A DNA stretch of 29,014 nt from Plantago elongata (GCA_036897095.1 JAYMSP010001773.1:1-29014), one strand, 5' to 3'; shown: positions 1 through 10,170, counted from the stretch's first letter. Numbers and translations: made by a program. Notes: generated from the sequence alone by a model not told the origin.

Positions 1-395
1 ATACAAGTTTAACTAGACTAACATACTAAGTGATTTTCTCTTTTACAATGTTCAAGTGAACTAAGAGTACTAGTCACCTTTATGTACTAAAGATAAGTCT
101 AATGGGGATTGTCAAAAATACTAACAAATATTCCTAACAATTTTTGTTTTAGTTCAAACCTGGTTGTTTAGTTTATTGAGTTTTCAGACTTGTAGTTATT
201 TCAGACCTTTGTCATTTCAGTTTAGAGTTGTTCTGATATTGTACTTTTGGACACAGTTTTAAAGTCTTTGTTTCCGAATTTGTTATTTTTATGTTATTGT
301 TATGAGGTTTCGTGTTGGCGTAAGACCATCTTACGATACACAGCCAGTTGCATCTGCATCTTTTAATATCATTATTTTGGTTTTGGGGCGTGATA
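1..395 (+). mobile_element. 3' part of a Ty3/gypsy 5' LTR (chromovirus-type), cut by the window edge
   Basis: This stretch ends in GGGGCGTGATA, close to the GGGGCGTGACA end seen in many plant chromovirus LTRs (known from the family). An initiator-Met tRNA primer-binding site follows four bases later, and a decayed gag after that. The order LTR, primer-binding site, gag therefore identifies it as the 3' portion of a 5' LTR. The LTR start lies left of the window, and its partner LTR is not in the window. The final CA appears mutated to TA. The sequence is T-rich and holds no credible gene; the short open frame at 302-511 runs across the LTR boundary and is chance. Confidence 0.6.
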
Positions 396-399
396 AAAG

Positions 400-412
400 T
401 GGCATCAGAGCC
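400..412 (+). other. Primer-binding site of the first Ty3/gypsy element
   Basis: TGGCATCAGAGCC differs by one base from TGGTATCAGAGCC, the complement of the 3' end of plant initiator methionine tRNA. Reverse transcription of such elements is primed here. Its place just after the LTR end and about 150 bases before gag is as expected. Confidence 0.75.
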
Positions 413-557
413 ATGTTTGAGTTTTTTGGGGAGTCAAGCATAGTTAGTTGTGGCCCTAGGTTTCTTTTGTGGGGGTCTTTGTATGTCTCGGGTTTGATTT
501 TAAAATTTTAAGTTTTGTGTTTGACTTTTATAACGCCTCCTTGCGACAGTTTGAACT

Positions 558-1437
558 TTGGTACGCAGTGGTGCACCGATCAAGGGTAGAGCTCGTGGTA
601 GGGGCCGTAGGATTGTGGATGAGGATTTAGGTAGATCAGCAGGTGAAGAGACCGATCACGAGGTGCCCCATCAAGGATCATGGTTAGCCGAGGGCGAGAT
701 TGCTAGAGCCCTTACTACTATGGCTAACTTGTTGGAGCAGGAACAACATCAACGCCAGCCTAATCAGGTTTCGTATTTTGAGAGATTTCAGAGGTGAACT
801 ACCCAATGTTGACCGGTGGTATGGATCTAGTGGAGACTGAAAAATAGATTGAGGGAATTGAGGAAAAGTTTAAGTCGTTGGAGTTTCTGGATGATGCGTG
901 GCTTATTTGTTATCCCTTACATGATCGATAATGCCAAATACTGGAAGATTGCTCAAGGGAGCAATACTGAGCCTATGACATGGGGCCAATTTAAGGAGCT
1001 GTTTCTCGACCATTACTTTCCAGCATCAGTTAAGACAGCGAAGCAGTTGGAATTTCTCAGCCTGAAACAGGGTGATATGACATTACGGAAGTTAGTAGAA
1101 AAGTTTCATGAGTTGGGACGTTTTTTGTCCTGCATGCATGGAGTCCGAAGCAAGTAAAGTCATCTTATTTTGCAAGAGTTTGAGGGAGGATATCCGAATG
1201 AGTGTTCTTCCTCACTTGGATAAGAAGTTCGTCGATGCATATAACCGAGCTTTAGTCGTCGAGGCAACACTACCGAAAAATCACAGCCAAGAAGGCAGCA
1301 AAAGAGGCCTAGAGAGAGTGGCAAGAGGGTGATTATGCTCATAACAATTACATGGACATGAGCGAAGAACATCATACCATGACATCTTGTAGCATATGCA
1401 AGAGAAGACATTGCGGTGAATGTCGTTGGAGGACAAA
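558..1437 (+). pseudogene. gag: Decayed Ty3/gypsy gag, truncated at the zinc knuckle
   Basis: Gag forms the virus-like particle in which the retrotransposon RNA is copied. Recognisable parts, in order, are a basic Arg/Gly-rich N-terminus (about 558-620), the Retrotrans_gag core (about 850-1150, including the TWGQFKELFLDHYFP segment) and a CCHC zinc knuckle, C-X2-C-X3-H-X3-C, at about 1389-1425. The frame is broken: there are stops near 797 and 845, and the core, the following segment and the zinc knuckle lie in three different frames, so at least two indels are needed. The start codon position reads TTG rather than ATG. Homology stops at about 1432-1438, where a TRIM-like element begins, and no protease or reverse transcriptase of this element follows. 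The core resembles chromovirus gag, but the lineage is not certain. Confidence 0.8.
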
Positions 1438-1853
1438 TGGTATCAGAGCGGGACTGTACGGAATTGTGGGAATTAAGTGCCATGCGGGACAAAGTGCTAT
1501 GCTGAATGGGCGGTGGGAGCCACCTCTTGAACCCGTATGGGCCACCTTTAGAATCCTGCACGGATGGTTGGTCCTGGGACAACCTCCAAGAAAGCTCGAC
1601 GAGGACGTCAAGAATTTAAGGTGTAGATTGTAATACCCAACATCCCACATTGCTTGTGTGTGGAAGGGATGAAGGGTATATATTTAGACCACCACTCTCC
1701 TATGGTATGAGGCCTTTTGGTGAAACCCAAAAATAAATCTGTGCGGGCTCCGGCCCAAAGCGGATAATATCATACCGAGTGATGGGACAATCATGCGTAA
1801 CCTTGCCAGCCCAATAGACTGGGTCTTGGTCCATTAGTTTCCGGGTCATTACA
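1438..1853 (+). mobile_element. TRIM-like small LTR element lacking its 5' LTR
   Basis: It begins with a perfect initiator-Met primer-binding site (TGGTATCAGAGC, 1438-1449). A non-coding internal region of about 180 bases follows, then a short purine-rich stretch, then a complete 225-bp LTR. The internal region encodes nothing recognisable, which fits a terminal-repeat retrotransposon in miniature. Plant elements of this general layout are known; the exact family is inferred. The left flank is Ty3/gypsy gag and the right flank is LINE ORF2, so the element sits at a junction between two unrelated sequences. The 5' LTR is absent from immediately before the primer-binding site. Confidence 0.6.
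1629..1853 (+). repeat. LTR of the TRIM-like element (225 bp)
   Basis: The ends are perfect short inverted repeats, TGTAAT at 1629-1634 and ATTACA at 1848-1853. Inside are a TATA-like sequence (TATATATT from 1677) and a GC-rich segment with GGGCTCCGGCCCAAAGCGG (about 1745-1763), typical of a dispersed plant repeat. The LINE reading frame resumes immediately after the final ACA, which fixes the right boundary. Confidence 0.65.
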
Positions 1854-3006
1854 AGTTAAATATCTTGGAGTTCCACTCACCACCCGTAAGTTGACGGTTC
1901 GGTTATGCCAACCGCTTTTTGATAGAATCACGGCCCGAATACGACATTGGAGTTCGAAGTTGCTGAGTTATGCCGGTAAGATGAAATTGATTCGGAGTGT
2001 ATTACATGCAATGACTAATTATTGGATGCATGTTTTTCCTATGACTAAGCAGGTGCTTCGTCGTATTGAGGCTCTTTGTCGGTCTTTCCTTTGGAGTGGG
2101 ACGACGAAAATTACCCATCGACCACCAATTGCATGAGATAAAATTTGTGATGGAGGTTGATCTCCCTCTTAACTTGACCTCACTAATCGAATGGAACATA
2201 TGTACAATAGAATAGCTAAACTCCTATGGAATATATGTCAAAAGGCTAACAAATTATGAGTCAAATGGGTACATAGTTACTACACTAAAGATAGGGAAGT
2301 GATGGAGGTTGATCTCCCTCTGGATGCCTCGTGTATACTCAAGGCAATCCGCACCCGGGATCTTTATGAGGAACTACGTGGAGTTAAAGTTGATGAACCT
2401 TGGAAGAAATGGTGGTTCGATAATCGAGCACAACCCCGGGCTATCTTTTGCACTTGGATGAGTTTGAGAAACTGGTTGGCTACGAAAGATAGGGTGTCTA
2501 GATGGAGTCCCAACACTGCACCTACTTGACATTTTTGCCCTGATGACGAGACAATGCAACACCTATTTTTCCATTGCACGTATTCGAGTCAGGTTTGGTC
2601 AAGGGTGATGGGGTGGGTAGGAGTGCAGCGCACCCCGCTGCAATGGGACATGAAAGTTAGTTGGTTATGTCTATAACTTTGGCACAATGGGTGGAGACGG
2701 AAAATTCTTCGTTGTGCCTTTACTGAAATTGTCTATCCTATCTGGATGGAAAGGAATCAGGTGGTGTTCAATCAGAAGCCTATAAATCTGAGACTTGATG
2801 AGAATATAGTAACTAGAGTTATCAATAGATGTTGGTTGCATATGACATTGCAACATCATTTTGCTACAATTATGTTGGTATAGGTCATAATTGGCTAGTG
2901 GATTAGACTGGTGTTTTAGTTTTGCTTATTACCTGGATCTTCGGATCAGTTTTGTAGTTAACTGTTGCAATGGAATAAAAGTAAGTTCAGTCGCAAAAAA
3001 AAAAAA
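1854..3006 (+). pseudogene. 3' part of an L1-type plant LINE (ORF2 C-terminal half, 3' UTR, poly(A))
   Basis: Directly after the TRIM-like LTR the translation matches the region downstream of the LINE reverse transcriptase palm: a KYLGVPL motif, then RHWSSKLLSYAGK and SFLWSG segments (1891-2136). A zinc-binding reverse-transcriptase C-terminal domain (zf-RVT) follows, with a C-X2-C...H-X3-C type pattern around 2530-2585 (HFCPDDETMQHLFFHC) and an IWMERNQVVF segment near 2740. Stops near 2134, at 2527-2529 and near 2674 inactivate it. The endonuclease and polymerase domains are missing to the left. A 3' UTR, an AATAAA signal and a 12-A tail close the element at 3006. This is a classic 5'-truncated LINE, with its left end now defined by the TRIM-like element. 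Confidence 0.85.
2974..3006 (+). terminator. Poly(A) signal and tail of the LINE
   Basis: AATAAA at 2974-2979 is followed 15 bases later by a run of 12 A (2995-3006), the hallmark of target-primed LINE insertion. Confidence 0.75.
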
Positions 3007-3410
3007 CTCATTATAATGTTAATTAATTAGTGCTTCATTGCTCCTACAATCACTTGATTAAGGTTTAGGGTTTAGGACGGTCCAGGACGGTAGCCCTATA
3101 AACTCTAGTTAAGACCGTAGCTCTCGGAGGGTGTTTTCAAATTCAGTTGATTTTAGGAGTTTACCAATATTCTCCCTTAGGGTTTAAGATTTTTACCTAG
3201 TTACGAAATTATATTAACTCAAAATCGTTCGATGCGTTGCAACATCATATTAGCAACATTATATTGAGTTAATATAGTGTTGCAATACAACGAATGTTAA
3301 ATTGCTATAGTGTTGTAACTACGATGGTCTAAATATAAAGTATTGTTAATGAGAGGTCACCAAAATATGAGCTAAAATCTCATAGAAACTAAGTTTTAAA
3401 GAAAAATCAC
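3007..3410. other. Unique AT-rich spacer between LINE and tandem array
   Basis: No gene is visible. The spacer contains two telomere-like heptamers in a row (3064-3076) and a 13-bp perfect inverted repeat (3210-3276). Its right end is set by the start of similarity to the tandem units, at the AAATTTATAATGGTCGG landmark. Confidence 0.6.
3210..3276. repeat. 13-bp perfect inverted repeat with 41-bp spacer
   Basis: TATATTAACTCAA (3210-3222) is the exact reverse complement of TTGAGTTAATATA (3264-3276). The spacer and flanks are rich in GTTGCAA/TTGCAAC words. It could be a relic of a small inverted-repeat element, but no target duplication was found. Confidence 0.5.
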
Positions 3411-3747
3411 AAAATTTATAATGGTCGGAATATAGTCAAGAGTGGTCTCCATTTGTAGAGTACGAAATTTTTAAAAAATCGGTATAATTATATATTTTTA
3501 TATTCTCTATTTTATTAATTATGAAGAAAATAATCTAAGAAGTATATAAAGATGAAAACACAAAAAGAAGGGATATTTAAGACATTTCACACATCTCAAG
3601 TTAAGATAAAATTGGTGTGTTGTTAAGTGAAAGGAACGTGTTCTTTCGGACCGGCTTGTAAGCCTCCCCAAACTCTAATGATATATTCGCTAGTAATATG
3701 GACCACAATGAGACCGATCCAGGAAAGGTCCATTATCAAGAACCTTC

Positions 3748-3797
3748 TAGATCAGCCCACACAAACCCCATACATCATATTCGTGCCCTATATATAT
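3748..3797 (+). promoter_or_regulatory. Plus-strand promoter-like block, unit 1 (degraded)
   Basis: It has one TGGGCT-type site (AGCCCA), a broken telo-box and a TATATATATAT run at about 3789-3798. Confidence 0.35.
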
Positions 3798-5642
3798 ATC
3801 CCGTGTGTTTCTTCTCCAAAGTATTATAAGTTATTATTTCTCTCTCCGTTTTAGATAAAATTTCTATGTTCAGTAAAATATAAATGAAAATGCTCGATCT
3901 CAAATTTCTTAACAATTTTCTGTCACATTGTAATTGGTCGCCTGATCTAAAATGGTGGATGACATATCCCGATATTGAGTTGTATGGATTTCGAGTTTCC
4001 CCCCTTTTTGATCTCAGATTTTTATTAATGATTTTCTTATATTTTGTATGAATAGCGATTGTTTAAGCCAATACATAATAAAAACGATTCCATCTTTTTA
4101 TTACCGATTTATATTCTGGGAATTGATACCCCGTCTGTAATTTGTAATTCTCTCTAGTCAATTGGTTCTAAATATACGATGACTTACAATTCACCTTTTT
4201 TGAACAATTTGTGTATTCAATTTGCTTGTTTCCATCGTTAACATTCATAATTTATTCACGTTGATATACATCAAATTTACTTTGAAAAGATAAATGGAAA
4301 AACTCTAACCAAACACAATCTGTGCGGCGGAGAGAGTGTGGTGGAGATGGACGGAGGTGTAGAGGACAGATGGTGACCGCCGGTGAGGGTGGATCTTCTT
4401 CTCCGGTAAAGATGAATCGATGGTGATCACCGCGGGTGAGGGCAGATTTTCTTCTACGATCTGCCTCTTCTCTGCTTTCTTCTCCGTCGTCCTTCTTCAT
4501 CTTCTTCTCTAATTTGTTTCTTCTCGTTCATCTTCTTCTCCGAGATTCCATTGATAGACGTTTTAACATAAATTAAGATCTTCCTTTGATTTATTGTTAT
4601 AGGGACTGAAAAGAAAGTTATGAAAACTAGAAACCCTTGTAGTTGAGATTTTGATATACCTAATTGAAGAATTCAAATTATTTTTGGGACTACATTGAAC
4701 TCTTAGAAATTTGAAGGGTGATATTTTGAAAAACAGAAAGTTGAAGGGTTATCTGTAAGGTCCATTTCAAAATCTGATAATTCAATGAGAGCAAAAAATA
4801 ACTTCTCATTCATTTAATTCGCCAAAAGTCAAATTCGTGGTCTTATATATTATTAAAGTTTATCGATCAAGACTTACATGTTGTTCTTTGACTAACGGGT
4901 ATCCATGTATAATAAAAAAATCTAAGAGGGTGTCCAGATGTAATTTACACTTACTTTATTTAAGTGTTTTTGAATTTATGTGAGTGCATTTTTTATTGAT
5001 TCAAATATATTAAATCTTATAATTGATGTTCCGTATATGATTTATTAATTTTAAAATATATGAAAATAAAAATATACATTACAGTACAAAGAAATGTGAA
5101 AGTAATAAAACATGAAAGGAGAAAGCTAAACAACAAGGCAATATAAATATAAGAAAATAGAAGAAGATTTAAAAAAAAGTAAAATAACCATCAAACTCGT
5201 TTCACACTATCAAACGGGAGGTGTTGGATGATCAAGCCTTATCAAACCCCCAATGGGGGAGATAATGGGGTTTGATGGGAGTTTATCAAACTCAATCAAA
5301 CTTCCATTGGTCATGGTCTTATGATTGTTATTTTGGTTAAAACTAAGAGGAGAGAACAAGGAAGATATAATACGAAGAGAAAAACTGTGCAAACCAAGAT
5401 CTAGACAAGAATCGATGCATGTGTAAACAGTTTCCTTAAAATACGTCAGTCCCCCACATACAATGTGCTTGGAGGAATCGCTGGAGGATTAATTTACAAG
5501 ATACAAAGATGAAATGAACAACTAGCTACACAATCTAAGTTCCCAGCGAACCTTACTAGAGCCTGGATTATACAAGTGGGCAGGAGAAGTGAAGGAGATA
5601 AGAAGAGTTATGTTGTGCATATCTCTTCATAATAAGGCCTCC

Positions 5643-5916
5643 TTATATAGGTGAACTTATATACAAGTGAAGATTACGAATTTGTAAATACAAATCTACA
5701 CATATATATTTTAATGCTTTAAATTGCAATTCTAAGCAATAACAAACAGTACGGCAAATATCAAACAAGTGACTGATGTTGTAACTCTTGGCAGTTACAA
5801 ATAAATTTTGAAGTGGAAAAGTTAGGCAGTCCAAGTACCAACACATGAATTCCACCACTAGCACGTTAATTTGCATCTATTTCAGTCCGGCATTCAAGTT
5901 CGGAAGTCAGCACGTG
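5643..5916 (-). promoter_or_regulatory. Minus-strand promoter-like block, unit 1 (G-box and TATA)
   Basis: On the minus strand a CACGTG G-box (5911-5916) lies about 260 bp upstream of CTATATAA (5643-5650). Between them is a GTAACT/AGTTAC-type inverted pair with MYB-like TAACTG sites. It faces the plus-strand block of the same unit, so transcription from both would converge. Confidence 0.35.
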
Positions 5917-6464
5917 CACTCAAGTTTCATTAGATTCACGGGTTGTTCCACCCCAAACACGCACACATGTACAATTTTCCATAACCTTAATAAAATTCTT
6001 GGGCACCAACCCTATATAGTATAACATAGGTTATAAACTAGGAAAGATTTTTGTGTGCACAAAATGTAGGATAAATGCACTAACCATCAAACTTTGTGCA
6101 TTAATCTCTCACTGGCGTAATATACATATTTGAAGCTCTAATAAAGTAGCTTAAATTTATAATGGTCGGAATATAGTCGTGAGTGGTCTCAATTTGTATA
6201 GTACGAAGAATATATGAAAATCGATATAATTTTATTATAGTCTCTCTTTTATTAATTATGAAGAATATAAACTAAAAAGTATATAAAGATGAAAAATACA
6301 AAAGAAGGGATATTTAAGAAATTTCACACAACTCAAGTCAACATAAAATTGGTGTGTCGTTAAGTGAAAGGTAACGTGTTCTTTCGGACCGGCTTGTAAG
6401 CCTCCTAAAATTTTAATGATATATTCGCTAGTAATATTGACCACAATGTGGCCGATCCAGGAAA

Positions 6465-6543
6465 GCCCATTATCAAGAACCTTCTAGATCAGCCCACCCA
6501 CACCCACACAAACCCTAGACATTGTATTCGTGCCCTATATATA
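6465..6543 (+). promoter_or_regulatory. Plus-strand promoter-like block, unit 2 (TGGGCY x2, telo-box, TATA)
   Basis: It contains GCCCAT (6465-6470) and AGCCCA (6491-6496), both reverse complements of TGGGCY site II elements, a perfect telo-box AAACCCTAG (6510-6518) and TATATATA (6536-6543). In plants this order and spacing is typical of promoters of translation-related and snoRNA genes (known). That it is active here is inference. Confidence 0.5.
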
Positions 6544-6629
6544 CCCCGTTTGTTTCTTTTCCAAAGTATTATAAGTTATCATTTCTCCCTCGCCGTTTTA
6601 GATAGAATTTCTATGTTTAGTAAAAATAA

Positions 6630-6776
6630 ATGAAAATGGTCGATCTGAAATTTCTTAACAATTTTCTATCACATTGTAATTGGTCGCCTGATCTAAAATG
6701 GGGGATGCCATATCTCGATATTGAGTTGTATGGACGGGTTGGAAATCAGTTGTCAATAGATCTATTACGTTTATAA
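6630..6776 (+). CDS. Short 48-codon open frame after the plus-strand TATA (unit 2); doubtful
   Basis: It is the frame starting MKMVDLKFLNNF and ending after a LSIDLLRL tail, about 90 bases downstream of the TATA box. The equivalent frame is open in unit 3 (9474-9614), unit 4 (12332-12478) and, with a different C-terminus, unit 1 (3884-4051). It is frameshifted in unit 5. Its 3' part overlaps the GGACGGG hairpin. Differences between units include several amino-acid changes, so there is no strong sign of protein constraint. I do not recognise the peptide. Confidence 0.15.
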   Translation: MKMVDLKFLNNFLSHCNWSPDLKWGMPYLDIELYGRVGNQLSIDLLRL

Positions 6777-6801
6777 TTTGATTGATTTCCAATTCCGTCC
6801 A
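6731..6801 (+). repeat. Hairpin (imperfect inverted repeat), unit 2
   Basis: TGGACGGGTTGGAAATCA (6731-6748) pairs with TGATTTCCAATTCCGTCCA (6783-6801) with one bulge and one mismatch. The loop contains the palindrome AATAGATCTATT. The arm length and loop would suit a miRNA-like or siRNA-producing stem; this is inference only. Confidence 0.7.
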
Positions 6802-8496
6802 TGCTACTAGATTTTGAGTTTCTCCCCCTTTTGATATCAGGATTTTATTAATGATTTTGTATTCTTGTATGAATAACGAATGTTTAAGCAAAAACATAAT
6901 AAAAATGATTCCATCTTTGTAGTATCGATTTATATTCTGGGAATTGATTCTTCGTCTGTAATTTGTAATTCTCTCTACCCAGTTGGTTCTAAACACGGCG
7001 ACTTACAATTCACCTTTTATGAACAATTTGCGTATTCAATTGCTTGTTTGTGTTGTTAACATTCATGATTTATTCACATTGATCATTAAATTTACTTTAA
7101 AAAGATAAATTGAAAATCTCTGACCAAACACAATCTGTTCGGCAGAGAGAGTGACGTGGAGATGGACAGAGGTGTGGAGGACAGATTGTGACTTGCCGGG
7201 GAGGGCGAATATTTTTCTCCGGTGATGGAGAATCGATGGTGGTGACCGCCGGTGAGGACGGATCTTCTCCTTCGATCTGCCTCTTCTCCGTTCTTCTTCT
7301 CTACCTTCTTCTCCGTCGTCCTTCTTCATCTTCTTTTTTGATCTTCTCTGTTATTCTTATACGATCTATTTCTTCTTGTCCGTCTTCTTCTCCGAGAATG
7401 CATTGATAGACGTTTTAATATAAATCAAGATATTCCTTTAATTTATTGTTGCAGGGACTGAAATGAAAGTTATGAAAACTAGAAACCCTTGTATTTGAGA
7501 ATTTGATAAACCTAAATGAAGAATATAAAATCTTCTAGGGAGTAAATTGAACTCTTAGAAATTTGAAGGGTGATATTCTGAAAAACAGAAAGTTGAAGGG
7601 TTATATGTATGGTCAATTTTAGAATCTGATAATTCAATGAGTGCAAAAATGACTTCTCATTCATTTAATTCGCCAAAAGTTAAATTCGTGGACTTAGATG
7701 ATTTTAACGTTTATCGATCAGGACTTACATGCTTTTCTTTGGCTAACTGGCATGCATGTGTAAGAATAAAATCTAAGAGGGGGTCTAGATGTAATTTACC
7801 CTTATGTTTATATAAGTGTTTTCTAATTTATGTTAGTGCATGTTTTAGTTATTCAAATATATTAAATCTTATAACGTATGTTCCGTATATGATTTATTAA
7901 TTTTAAAACATATAAAAATAAAAATAAACATTACAGTATAAAGGAATGTGAAAGAAATAAGACATGAAAGGAGAAAGCTAAACAACAAGACAATATAAAT
8001 AATAGAAAATAGAAGCAGATTTTTAAAAAAGTAGAATAACCATCAAACCCGTTTGATACTATCAAACGGGACGAGTTTAATGATCAAGCCTTATCAAACC
8101 CCCAATGGGGTAGATAATGGGGTTTGATGGGAGTTTATCAAACTCAATCAAACTCCCTTTGGTCATGGTCTTATGATTGTTATTTTTGGTAAAATCAAGA
8201 GGAGAGAACAAGGAAGATATAATACAAAGAGAAGAACTGTGCAAACAAGAACTAGACAAGAATCGATGCCTGTGTAAATAGTTTCCTTAAAATATGTTCC
8301 TCCCCCACTTACAATGTGCTTGGTGGAATCGTCGGAGGATTATTTTACAAGATACAAAGCTGAAATGAACAACTAGCTGCACAATCTAGAAGTTCTCAAC
8401 GAACCTTACTAGAGCCTGGAATATACAAGTGGCCAGGAGAAGTGAAGGAGATAAGAAGAGTTATGTTGTGCATTTCTCTTCATAATAAGGCCTCCT

Positions 8497-8503
8497 CATA
8501 TAG
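8497..8503 (-). promoter_or_regulatory. Minus-strand TATA-like box, unit 2 (degraded)
   Basis: It reads CTATATG on the minus strand, where units 1, 3 and 4 have CTATATAA. The G-box position upstream has also changed (AACGTG), so this copy is probably inactive. Confidence 0.25.
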
Positions 8504-9334
8504 GCGAACTTATACGAGTGAAGAATACGAATTTGTAAATACAAATCTACACATATATGCATTTTAATGCTTTAAATTGCAATTCTAAGCAACAACAAAC
8601 TATACGACAAATGTCAAACAAGTGACTGATGTAGTAACTCATGGCAGTTACAAAACATTTTTGAAGTTAAAAAATTAGGCAGTCGAGGTAGCAAAACATG
8701 GATTCCGCTACTAGCACGTTTGCATCTATTTTATCCTGGTATTCGAAATCGAACGTGCACTCAAGTTTCATAGAGTCAAAGTTTGTTCCACCCCAAACAC
8801 GCACACATGTACAGTTTTCCATAACCTTATTACAATTCTTGAGCATCAATTCAATATAGTATAACGGATGTTATAAACTAGGAAATATTTTTGTGTGCAC
8901 TGTGTAGGATAAATGCACGAACCATTAAACTTTGTGCATTGATCACTCACTGGCCTAATATACATATTTGAAGCTTTTGCAAAGTAGCTTAAATTTAGAA
9001 TGGTCGGAATATAGTCAAGAGTTGTTTCCATTTGTAGAGTATGAAGAAAATATGAAAATCGATATAATTTTATATTTTTATATTCTCTATTTTATTAATT
9101 ATGAAGAAAATAAACTAAAAAGTATATAAAGATGAAAAAGACAAATGGAGGGATATTTAAGACATTTCACACATCTCAAGTCAACTTAAATTTTGTGTGT
9201 CGTTAAGTGAACGGTAACGTGTTCTTTCGGATCGGCTTGTAAGCCTCCCAAAATATTAATGATATATTCGCTAGTAATGTGGACCACAATGTGGACGATC
9301 CAGGAAAGACCCATTATCAAAAATCTTCTAGATC

Positions 9335-9387
9335 GGCCCACCCACACCCACATAAACCCTAGACATTGTATTCATGCCCTATATATA
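9335..9387 (+). promoter_or_regulatory. Plus-strand promoter-like block, unit 3 (TGGGCC, telo-box, TATA)
   Basis: GGCCCA (9335-9340), AAACCCTAG (9354-9362) and TATATATA (9380-9387) are present. The distal site II is mutated to ACCCAT. Confidence 0.45.
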
Positions 9388-9574
9388 CCCCGTGTATTTC
9401 TTCTCCAAAGTATTATCAGTTTTTATTTCTCTCTCACCGTTTTAGATAGAATTTCTATGTTCAGTACAAATAAATGAAAATGCTCGATCTGAAATTTCTT
9501 AATAATTTTCTATCACATTGTAATTGGTCGCCCGATCTAAAATGGGGGATGACATATCCCGATATTGAGTTGTA

Positions 9575-9642
9575 TGGACGGGTTGGAAATCAGTTGTCAA
9601 TAGATCTATTCTGATTATAATTTTGATTTCCAATTCCGTCCA
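9575..9642 (+). repeat. Hairpin, unit 3
   Basis: It has the same arms as in unit 2 (9575-9592 with 9624-9642). The loop is 3 bases shorter and slightly changed, while the arms are unchanged. Confidence 0.7.
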
Positions 9643-10030
9643 TGCAGCTGGATTTTGAGTTTCCCCCTTTGGATCTTAGGTTTTATTAATGATTTCCAAC
9701 ATCTTGTATGAATAAGGATTGTTTATACCAATACATAAGAAAAAAACGATTCCATATATGTAGTATCGATTTATATTCTAGAAATTGATTCTTCGTCTGT
9801 AATTTCTAATTCTCTCTAGCCAGTTGGTTGTAAACACGATGACTTACAATTATCCTTTTTTGAAACATTTTCGTATTCAATTGCTTGTTTGTATCGTTAA
9901 CATTCATGATTTATTCACGTTGGTATGCATCAAATTTACTTTGAAAAGATAAATAAAAAAACTCTAACCAAACACAATATGTGCGGCGGAGAGAGTGAGG
10001 TGGAGATGGACGGAGATGTGGAGGACAGAT

Positions 10031-10170
10031 GGTGACCACCGGTGAAGGTGGATCTTCTTCCCTGGTGAGGGATAATCGATAGTGGTGACCGCCGGTGAAG
10101 GTGGATCTTCTCCCTAGTGAGGGATAATCGATAATGGTGACCGCCGGTGAGGGTGGATCTTCTTCTCCTA
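10031..10170. repeat. 53-bp minisatellite inside unit 3
   Basis: Copies beginning GGTGACC(A/G)CCGGTGA start at 10031, 10084 and 10136, so the periods are 53 and 52; the last copy is partial. Units 1, 2 and 4 have only about two diverged copies of the motif at the same place, so unit 3 shows a recent local expansion. Confidence 0.8.

Larger units (their letters stand above)
3411..6151 (+). repeat. Tandem unit 1
   Basis: This is the first unit, joined to the unique left spacer. It differs from units 2-5 by lacking the ~85-bp hairpin segment after GTTGTATGGA (join at about 3985). Its telo-box is mutated (AAACCCCAT), while the plus-strand TATA region is extended. Confidence 0.85.
6152..8989 (+). 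repeat. Tandem unit 2
   Basis: This full-length unit has an intact telo-box and TATA block and the GGACGGG hairpin. Its ATCAAAC cluster carries the insertion GACGAGTTTAATG, shared only with unit 4. Its minus-strand TATA is degraded to TATATGAG. Confidence 0.85.

Noticed and set aside
3064-3076. Interstitial telomeric repeat (TTTAGGGTTTAGG)
   Set aside because: Fewer than two full heptamers; such short runs occur by chance and as promoter teloboxes.
4252-4500. Minus-strand open frame starting MKKDD, also seen in units 2 and 4
   Set aside because: It is low-complexity, produced by a CT-rich tract on the other strand. Length and C-terminus differ between units, and the start is missing in unit 3.
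5210-5392. Minus-strand open frame with MTNGSLIEFDKLPSNP, repeated in other units
   Set aside because: Start and end shift between units, and it overlaps the ATCAAAC hairpin cluster. The similarity is explained by DNA repetition, with no sign of protein constraint.
6600-6800. C/D box snoRNA downstream of the telo-box promoter
   Set aside because: CTGA words are present but no convincing TGATGA C box pairs with them across a terminal stem; the region is better described as the hairpin segment.
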